From NCBI RefSeq assembly GCF_028606985.1, contig NZ_CP117416.1, positions 3,572,001 to 3,636,000 of the forward strand: a DNA stretch of 64,000 nt, in the 5' to 3' direction. Numbering within the stretch: position 1 is the first letter of the stretch; each line of letters starts with the position of its first letter. Of the stretch, positions 58,286-64,000 are shown in pieces. The translations under genes were made by a program, and so were the position numbers. This DNA comes from Paenibacillus kyungheensis. GTDB taxonomy: Bacteria; Bacillota; Bacilli; Paenibacillales; Paenibacillaceae. Below the pieces are notes generated by a model, which searched no databases, was not told the origin of the DNA, and saw only the letters and a list, made by a program, of their open reading frames with translations.

Positions 58286-59106
58286 GCAGCCACCCACGCT
58301 ATCCATTTTTTTCGAAGTACAAATAAAATAATACATATTAAAGCTACTTTGACCATACAAAATAATGCAAAAGCTTCTGGCATCTGTCCACGCAGAAACA
58401 CTTCATCAATTTCAGGCATAAACCAGACAGCCAGACTGGTTGTAAAATAAACAGCCGCCAATTTTTTACCACGATGATGCACAAGCCAGCAAAACCACAT
58501 TAATAACAAACTAATAGGTAACCACAGCCCTTGTAACATCAACCATGAAGCTACAGGTTTAACCTGAGCAAAGAAACCTGCGTACAGTAATACAAAAGCA
58601 CCAAACCCTATATACAATAACACAGGGCTCGAAATAATATAACCGAGTATACACCAAATGAGCGCACAACCCAAAACCAATAGCGTTATAAATACACGTT
58701 CATCCATACCATGCTCACGAATTAAAAAGATGCCTAACCCTAGCATCAACAGACTACCTATCGCTAGTAAAAAGGCTGATGCCAGTGAATTGCGTGTGCG
58801 TAAACGAATTCCGCCAGTATAACATAAAGCAGTAAATAACGGGATACATACCAACTGCACTAAAAATGGAAACGTAGCAAAATACAGAATAGTTAAACAA
58901 ATAAAACAGACTACAATAAATGTAAAAATCCATGTCCGAATATTTCCTTGTTTTAACGAGTTCATCGATAGTACTTTTTTGTCACCACGTTCTTGGTCCA
59001 CATCATACAAATTCATTAAAAAATCGCAATAATGCCCTGGAAGTAAGCGATTTTCACGCCAGTATTCAATTTCATCTAAAATAACTTCCCGTTTCCCCCG
59101 ATCCAC
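58282..59106 (-). CDS. Polytopic membrane protein of unknown function
   Basis: Not recognised. The 274 residues begin with a soluble part of about 50 residues (REVILDEIEYWRENRLLPGH, YCDFLMNLYD) followed by about nine hydrophobic segments to the C-terminus. The start appears to be GTG behind GGGAGTGGG. It overlaps trmK by four bases, so the unit membrane protein-trmK-yqfO is one operon starting below the rpoD terminator. The N-terminal part is the kind seen in DUF2157-like membrane proteins, but I would not assign it. Confidence 0.82.
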   Translation of the reverse strand: MDRGKREVILDEIEYWRENRLLPGHYCDFLMNLYDVDQERGDKKVLSMNSLKQGNIRTWIFTFIVVCFICLTILYFATFPFLVQLVCIPLFTALCYTGGIRLRTRNSLASAFLLAIGSLLMLGLGIFLIREHGMDERVFITLLVLGCALIWCILGYIISSPVLLYIGFGAFVLLYAGFFAQVKPVASWLMLQGLWLPISLLLMWFCWLVHHRGKKLAAVYFTTSLAVWFMPEIDEVFLRGQMPEAFALFCMVKVALICIILFVLRKKWIAWVAA

Positions 59107-59331
59107 GACTTTCCCACTCCCTATTCATCACTAGGCAATTGCTTGATCCACGCTCTGCCAGCCGATTGAAACCGTTTATTGGATACTTGTATACAGCTAT
59201 ATTTTTTATTATAGCGTGTTCTGTTCTTCTATAGTTATATATCGCTTAATTGAAGCCAAAAGTAAACCCCTTACATCATACATATGTAAAAAAGAAAGCG
59301 TGCTACTTTAAAAAGAATGACACTATTATAT

Positions 59332-59371
59332 AAAAAAAGAGACCTTACCGCTATAAGCAGAAGGTCTCTTA
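59332..59371 (-). terminator. rpoD operon terminator
   Basis: Minus-strand stem AAGAGACCTT / AAGGTCTCTT extended inward by CTGC/GCGG, followed by seven T, nine bases past the rpoD stop. Confidence 0.92.
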
Positions 59372-59379
59372 CTATCATT

Positions 59380-60507
59380 CTATTCTAAGAAGTCTTTCAG
59401 ACGTTTGCTACGGCTTGGATGACGAAGCTTACGAAGTGCTTTTGCTTCAATCTGACGAATCCGTTCACGCGTAACACCAAATACTTTACCTACTTCTTCA
59501 AGCGTTCTTGTACGTCCATCGTCTAGACCAAAACGTAGACGAAGAACATTTTCTTCACGCTCTGTTAAAGTATCCAATACATCTTCCAACTGTTCTTTTA
59601 ACAATTCATAAGCAGCAGCATCTGCTGGAGCCAAAGCATCTTGGTCTTCAATAAAGTCTCCCAAGTGAGAATCATCTTCTTCACCGATAGGCGTCTCTAA
59701 AGAAACAGGTTCTTGAGCAATTTTCATAATCTCACGAACTTTTTCGACACTTAGTTCCATTTCAGCAGCAATTTCTTCCGGTGTAGGTTCGCGTCCTAAT
59801 TCTTGTAGCAATTGACGGGATACCCGGATTAATTTGTTGATCGTTTCTACCATATGCACAGGAATACGAATCGTTCTTGCCTGATCGGCAATCGCGCGTG
59901 TAATCGCTTGACGAATCCACCATGTTGCATACGTACTGAATTTGTATCCTTTAGTATGATCGAACTTCTCAACTGCTTTGATCAGACCCATATTTCCTTC
60001 TTGGATCAAATCAAGGAACAGCATTCCACGTCCTACATAACGCTTAGCGATACTTACCACGAGACGTAAGTTAGCTTCAGCCAATCTACGTTTTGCTTCT
60101 TCATCTCCATCTTCAATACGTTTAGCCAATTCCACTTCATTATCTGCTGATAATAGAGGAACACGACCGATTTCTTTCAAATACATACGAACAGGATCAT
60201 TAATCTTGATTCCTGGTGGAAGAGCAAGATCATCGTCGAAATTAAATTCGCTATCAGAACTTTCACGATCTGTATTCGAACGCATCGTAATTTCTTCGTC
60301 GCCTTCATTGACAACCTCGATGCCCATATCACCTAATTGTTCGTAAAACTCATCAATTTGCTCGGAATCCTGGTCAAATGGAGCCAGTCTTTCCATAATA
60401 TCTTTGTAATTCAGAGAGGATCTTTTTTTGCCGACCTCTATTAGTTGTTCTTTTACCTGGTCTAATGTTAATTCAGTTTCTAATTCAGTATGCTGATCGT
60501 TCGCCAT
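59380..60507 (-). CDS. rpoD: Primary sigma factor SigA (RpoD)
   Basis: Housekeeping sigma factor. The 375 residues match Bacillus SigA length. Region 1.1 occupies about 1-80, then regions 1.2-2.4 with [60 protein letters not shown] and [20 protein letters not shown], region 3, and region 4 with [15 protein letters not shown] and the helix-turn-helix [23 protein letters not shown] 60507 follows GGAGGAGG. It lies 41 bases after dnaG, the classical macromolecular-synthesis operon order. Confidence 0.98.
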   Translation of the reverse strand: MANDQHTELETELTLDQVKEQLIEVGKKRSSLNYKDIMERLAPFDQDSEQIDEFYEQLGDMGIEVVNEGDEEITMRSNTDRESSDSEFNFDDDLALPPGIKINDPVRMYLKEIGRVPLLSADNEVELAKRIEDGDEEAKRRLAEANLRLVVSIAKRYVGRGMLFLDLIQEGNMGLIKAVEKFDHTKGYKFSTYATWWIRQAITRAIADQARTIRIPVHMVETINKLIRVSRQLLQELGREPTPEEIAAEMELSVEKVREIMKIAQEPVSLETPIGEEDDSHLGDFIEDQDALAPADAAAYELLKEQLEDVLDTLTEREENVLRLRFGLDDGRTRTLEEVGKVFGVTRERIRQIEAKALRKLRHPSRSKRLKDFLE

Positions 60508-60548
60508 CTTTCGACTCCCTCCTCCCTAGAACTATCCGTACAAGACAA

Positions 60549-62369
60549 TTACTGTCTTTCTAGGGCGATAATCTCACTTGCAATTTGTGCAGCACGTAAA
60601 AAATCACCTGATTTTTCAACGCGTAGCATTTCTTCTCTTTTTTGCTCTAATTGTTTCTGTTGTGGAAACTTTTTGATCTGTTGAATACAGTCTTGCAAAA
60701 CCTGCGTACTGTCACCATGAGGTGTATCCATCATCAGGATTGAAGTCGCTGTTTTTTCTAACCGATCATCCTGAAGCGACGAAATAAATCGGCTTACATC
60801 GGGTGGCTTACCTTGTGCATAATAAGCATAAATATAGGAAGCAATCGCAGCATGATCAGCAATATTAAAAGCATCTCCCAAATGTTCTGATACATAAGTT
60901 GCTGCTTCAGCATCTTGTAGCATCATCGCAATCAGACGACGCTCTGCCGCATGATAAGCCGGTAACAGAGTAGGCGTGCCCTGAGCTTTTCTTGAGTTAC
61001 CGCCTGTAGAACTACGATTTCCATTTTGTCCTTGCGGACGAGTCCTATTCAGGGTTTGGCGCATTAAGTTACAATCTTGCTTAAGACTTTCAAGCGATAC
61101 GCCTACCTCGGTAGATAACTCTCTAAGGTATACTTCTCGCTCTGTCGGTGAAGAAAGCTGAGCAATCACTTTTAATGCTTCTTGAGCATAGGACGCTTTG
61201 CCATCTTCTTCTAACAAGTTGTAATTTCGTTTTACATAAATAAGCCTGAATTTGGTTGTCGACACCGCTCCATCAATCACTTGGCTTGCAAAACGTTCCG
61301 CCCCATATGTTTTGATATACTCATCTGGATCAAGCCCATTTTGCAATAAAGCGATCTTGACGCGCATGCCTGCTTCTTCCAAAATAGGAATACTTTTGAG
61401 TGCTGCTGCTTGCCCGGCATTATCACCGTCATAGCAAATCACTACTTCTTCTGTGAGTGTTCTCATCAACGAAGCATGATTTTCAGTAAGCGCTGTGCCC
61501 ATTGTCGCTACACTATGTTGTACCCCCGCATCCCATGATGCAATCACATCACCGAAACCTTCCATCAATACCAGTTGCCCTTGCTTGCGAATAGCTGACT
61601 TGGCAAGATTGAGATTATAGAGAGTTCGACTTTTGTTAAATAAACGACTCTCCGGTGAATTGAGATACTTGGGTTGCCCTTCTCCCAAGATTCTACCTGC
61701 AAATGCAATAATCCTGCCACTGCGGTTCATAATTGGAAACATGACTCGCCCGCGAAACCGATCTACATATCCAGAGCCATCTTGTTTGGAAGAAAGCAAC
61801 CCGCCTTTTTCCATTTCTTTGAGATCAAAAGAGCGCTTTTCAAAAAATTGAACTAGCGTATCCCAACGATCAGGCGCATAGCCAATTTGAAATTGATCAA
61901 TCAGCTTATCCCCGAATCCACGGGCACGTAAATATTCCATTGCTGGTTTGCCATGTTCCGTATTTTTCAAAAGGTAATGAAACAACTTCGCTGTCCATTC
62001 ATGAGCTTGTAATAAACGCTCAAGTTCTTGATCACGAGGAGCCACGCCACCGCCTTTACCATCCTGGAAAGGAATATGTGACTCTTCTGCCATCAACTTC
62101 ACAGCTTCTGGAAATGAAAGCCCGTCAATTTCCATTCTGAACTTGATCGCATTGCCACCTGCGCCACAACCATAACAATAAAAGATCTGTCGATCAGGTG
62201 TCACTGTAAACGAAGGCGTCTTTTCGGAATGAAATGGACAGAGGCCTTTCATATATTTCCCCTGTTTGGTCAAATGAACATATTTGCCTACCGTATCAAC
62301 AATGTCATTGTGCTGAAGTACAGCTTCAATAACCTCGTCAGGAATACCACCATTATGTCCGGTGCTCAT
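60549..62369 (-). CDS. dnaG: DNA primase DnaG
   Basis: Makes RNA primers at the replication fork. About 606 residues from ATG 62369, six bases after AAGGTGG; the frame extends to 62384. The N-terminal zinc finger shows CPFHSEKTPSF and FYCYGCGAGG (C-x2-H ... C-x2-C), the catalytic core has FPIMNRSGRIIAFAGRIL, the TOPRIM motifs VLMEGFGDVIASWDAG and VICYDGDNAGQAA, and a C-terminal helicase-interaction domain follows a Gly/Asn/Arg linker near 450. It lies between yqxD and rpoD. Confidence 0.97.
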   Translation of the reverse strand: MSTGHNGGIPDEVIEAVLQHNDIVDTVGKYVHLTKQGKYMKGLCPFHSEKTPSFTVTPDRQIFYCYGCGAGGNAIKFRMEIDGLSFPEAVKLMAEESHIPFQDGKGGGVAPRDQELERLLQAHEWTAKLFHYLLKNTEHGKPAMEYLRARGFGDKLIDQFQIGYAPDRWDTLVQFFEKRSFDLKEMEKGGLLSSKQDGSGYVDRFRGRVMFPIMNRSGRIIAFAGRILGEGQPKYLNSPESRLFNKSRTLYNLNLAKSAIRKQGQLVLMEGFGDVIASWDAGVQHSVATMGTALTENHASLMRTLTEEVVICYDGDNAGQAAALKSIPILEEAGMRVKIALLQNGLDPDEYIKTYGAERFASQVIDGAVSTTKFRLIYVKRNYNLLEEDGKASYAQEALKVIAQLSSPTEREVYLRELSTEVGVSLESLKQDCNLMRQTLNRTRPQGQNGNRSSTGGNSRKAQGTPTLLPAYHAAERRLIAMMLQDAEAATYVSEHLGDAFNIADHAAIASYIYAYYAQGKPPDVSRFISSLQDDRLEKTATSILMMDTPHGDSTQVLQDCIQQIKKFPQQKQLEQKREEMLRVEKSGDFLRAAQIASEIIALERQ

Positions 62370-62415
62370 TGCTACCACCTTCATCTCTTTTCACACGATA
62401 CATAATATTCGATAA

Positions 62416-62895
62416 CTAGGAGTCGATCTCCTGCAAATTTGTTAAAAGTTTTGTTAATTGCATCTGAAAATTTTTCTTATCTTCTGTTGTTAAAGGCTTA
62501 GGGCCCTTACCATACTTACCACTACGACGTGCTTTGGCTTGTGCATGACGACGTGCTAACAGAAATTCTATATTGTCTTTATCAAATTCCATTCCGCGAA
62601 AAGAAAGGATACGACATTGCTTGGCAAGCGCAATTGTCGCCAAACCATAATCTTGCGTAATCACAATATCTCCTGGACGTACATGATTCACAATATAGAG
62701 ATCAGCACTCTGATCACTACGATCCACTTGCACCACAGATACGCCTTCTTCGGCATATATCTTATGATCAAAAGAAGACACCATTAATACAGGTGTATGA
62801 AACATTCGTGCAGTCTCAGCAATTTCTGCTTTGACAGGACAAGCATCTCCATCCACCACTATCGTACGCGGGTGGAATGGCTTGTTACTTTCCAA
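62416..62895 (-). CDS. yqxD: YaiI/YqxD family protein (DUF188)
   Basis: Small protein of 159 residues of the NYN/PIN-like DUF188 family. Signature segments are IVVDGDACPVKAEI near residue 12, VQVDRSDQSADLYIVNHVRP, GDIVITQDYGLATIAL and EFLLARRHAQAKARRSGKYG. The acidic residues fit a nuclease-like metal site, but no activity is established. The start is TTG behind a GGGGGG site. It precedes dnaG, as in many Bacillales. Confidence 0.92.
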   Translation of the reverse strand: MESNKPFHPRTIVVDGDACPVKAEIAETARMFHTPVLMVSSFDHKIYAEEGVSVVQVDRSDQSADLYIVNHVRPGDIVITQDYGLATIALAKQCRILSFRGMEFDKDNIEFLLARRHAQAKARRSGKYGKGPKPLTTEDKKNFQMQLTKLLTNLQEIDS

Positions 62896-62957
62896 TGTCC
62901 ATCCCCCCTCTCATTGGGACTTCATGTGGAGCATACGTTCGTTTATAAAAGTAGAAA

Positions 62958-62995
62958 ATACGGAACGACAAGACATAAATGTCGTCGTTCCGTAT
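62958..62995 (-). terminator. glyS terminator
   Basis: Minus-strand stem ATACGGAACGAC / GTCGTTCCGTAT extended inward by GACAT/ATGTC, followed by TTTTC. It lies 56 bases past the glyS stop. Confidence 0.85.
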
Positions 62996-63050
62996 AGCTG
63001 TATTTAGTCGTTCATTTAAAGTTATATCCAGAGTGCACGTTGTCTTTCTT

Positions 63051-64000
63051 TTATTTAACCAGCTTCGAGAAGTCTGCATAACTACGAATATCTTGATCTA
63101 CTGCTGCTAATAAAGCAAGACGATTTTCTCGTACTGCTTCATCTTCAGCCATAACCATCACCTGATCAAAAAAGGCAGTGATTGCTGGACGTAAAGAAGA
63201 TAATAACGCTAATGCTTCTGCTGTACGATTCGCTGTTAGCAGTGTACGATACTCTGTTGTTGCAGCTTGCCATGAAGCGTATAATTCACGTTCTGCTGGC
63301 TCTACAAACAATGCAGGTTGTACAGCAACACCAGAAGATTTAGCTGCAAGATTAGAAACACGTCCAAAAGACTCGATCGTCAACTTGAAGTCTGGCGTAT
63401 GTTGAACTACTTTCATTAAATCATGACCACGAGCAACAACAGAACCAATATGATTAAATCCTGATGCGATCACTGCATCAACCACATCATAACGAAGATC
63501 TTCAGACAACAGTTTTTTTACACGAAGTCCGAAGAAGTCATATAGTTCTATACGTATTATATCGCAAGAACGTTTCATATTCCTTAAATTTTGATGAATA
63601 TTTAACGCGATATCAAATAATTGCTCTAATGTTAGTGATAATTGGTGCTCAAGTAAGATTTGCACGATTCCTGCTGCTTGACGACGAAGTGCATATGGAT
63701 CTTGTGAACCGGTAGGAATAATACCGATTGAGAAACAACCTACAATCGTATCTAGCTTATCGGCAATACTGACAAGTGCTCCGGTTAATGATGCTGGAGA
63801 AGCTTCGCCTGCAAAACGTGGTTGATAATGTTCAAAGATCGCGCGCGATACTTCTTCACTTTCCCCAGCTTTGCGTGCATAATCTTCACCCATAACCCCT
63901 TGCAATTCAGGGAATTCATAGACCATTTGAGTAACCAGATCGAATTTACAAATATCTGCTGCCCGGCTAACAGCTATTGCTTGCTCAGGCGTCACATGAA
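63051..64000 (-). CDS. glyS: Glycyl-tRNA synthetase beta subunit, C-terminal part (5' end outside window)
   Basis: Beta subunit of the alpha2beta2 bacterial glycyl-tRNA synthetase. About 316 of ~690 residues are inside. Seen are AADICKFDLVTQMVYEFPEL and QGVMGEDYARKAGE, VSIADKLDTIVGCFSIG, TGSQDPYALRRQAAGIVQIL, and the C-terminal DALR-type anticodon-binding region around DQVMVMAEDEAVRENRLALL, all diagnostic of GlyS. The frame is open to the window end. glyQ should lie beyond 64000. Confidence 0.96.
   Translation of the reverse strand, partial: HVTPEQAIAVSRAADICKFDLVTQMVYEFPELQGVMGEDYARKAGESEEVSRAIFEHYQPRFAGEASPASLTGALVSIADKLDTIVGCFSIGIIPTGSQDPYALRRQAAGIVQILLEHQLSLTLEQLFDIALNIHQNLRNMKRSCDIIRIELYDFFGLRVKKLLSEDLRYDVVDAVIASGFNHIGSVVARGHDLMKVVQHTPDFKLTIESFGRVSNLAAKSSGVAVQPALFVEPAERELYASWQAATTEYRTLLTANRTAEALALLSSLRPAITAFFDQVMVMAEDEAVRENRLALLAAVDQDIRSYADFSKLVK

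Noticed and set aside
62885-63079. 64-codon minus-strand frame between glyS and yqxD
   Set aside because: It runs through the glyS terminator and overlaps both genes, so it is not a credible gene.

Overview
The window reads as a low-GC Bacillota chromosome, most like Paenibacillaceae. The evidence is the order mraZ-rsmH-ftsL-pbpB-murE-murF-mraY-murD-murG-murB-divIB-ftsA-ftsZ with murF inside the cluster, bshC next to it, a diaminopimelate-type MurE, a PyrR-controlled pyr operon, a T-box before ileS and a YpuI/DUF3907 gene. No species is claimed. Almost every gene lies on the minus strand, so transcription runs from high to low coordinates; only a short pair near 43.4-45.1 kb is on the plus strand.

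Layout by coordinate. 1-6.3 kb: pyrimidine operon pyrR-pyrB-pyrC-carA-carB (carB cut by the window edge) behind a PyrR attenuator. 6.6-8.1 kb: lspA and an RluD-type pseudouridine synthase. 8.3-11.9 kb: ileS with its T-box leader. 11.9-15.8 kb: the ylm division cluster ylmD-ylmE-sepF-ylmG-ylmH-divIVA. 15.9-16.8 kb: an unrelated secreted protein. 17-32.8 kb: the division and cell-wall (dcw) cluster from mraZ to ftsZ. 33-36 kb: bshC-ahcY. 36.1-41.7 kb: an oligopeptide ABC importer, oppA-oppB-oppC-oppDF. 41.9-43.3 kb: panE and a DUF3397 gene. 43.4-45.1 kb: the plus-strand pair, the second apparently broken by a stop codon. 45.2-50.9 kb: phoH-like gene, an LCP-family ligase, typA, a membrane protein. 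50.9-54.4 kb: thiI with its cysteine desulfurase, and a lytic transglycosylase. 54.8-56.2 kb: ypuI and RNase P RNA. 56.4-64 kb: nif3-like, trmK, a membrane protein, rpoD, dnaG, yqxD and the end of glyS.

The most striking point is what is missing. Compared with the usual endospore-former arrangement, the dcw region lacks spoVD after pbpB, spoVE/ftsW between murD and murG, and spoIIGA-sigE-sigG (plus ylmC/ymxH) after ftsZ. The last site instead carries a lone secreted protein flanked by terminators. Three independent absences in one cluster suggest a lineage that has lost sporulation, although relocation cannot be excluded from this window.

Regulation visible in the sequence: a sigma-A-like promoter plus PyrR binding loop and attenuator before pyrR; a T-box with a plausible Ile specifier before ileS; a 10-bp-spaced TGGGA-type MraZ operator at the mraZ promoter; a promoter-terminator leader of unknown type before phoH; an rnpB promoter; and many intrinsic terminators that mark operon ends. 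The RNase P RNA looks type A rather than the Bacillus type B.
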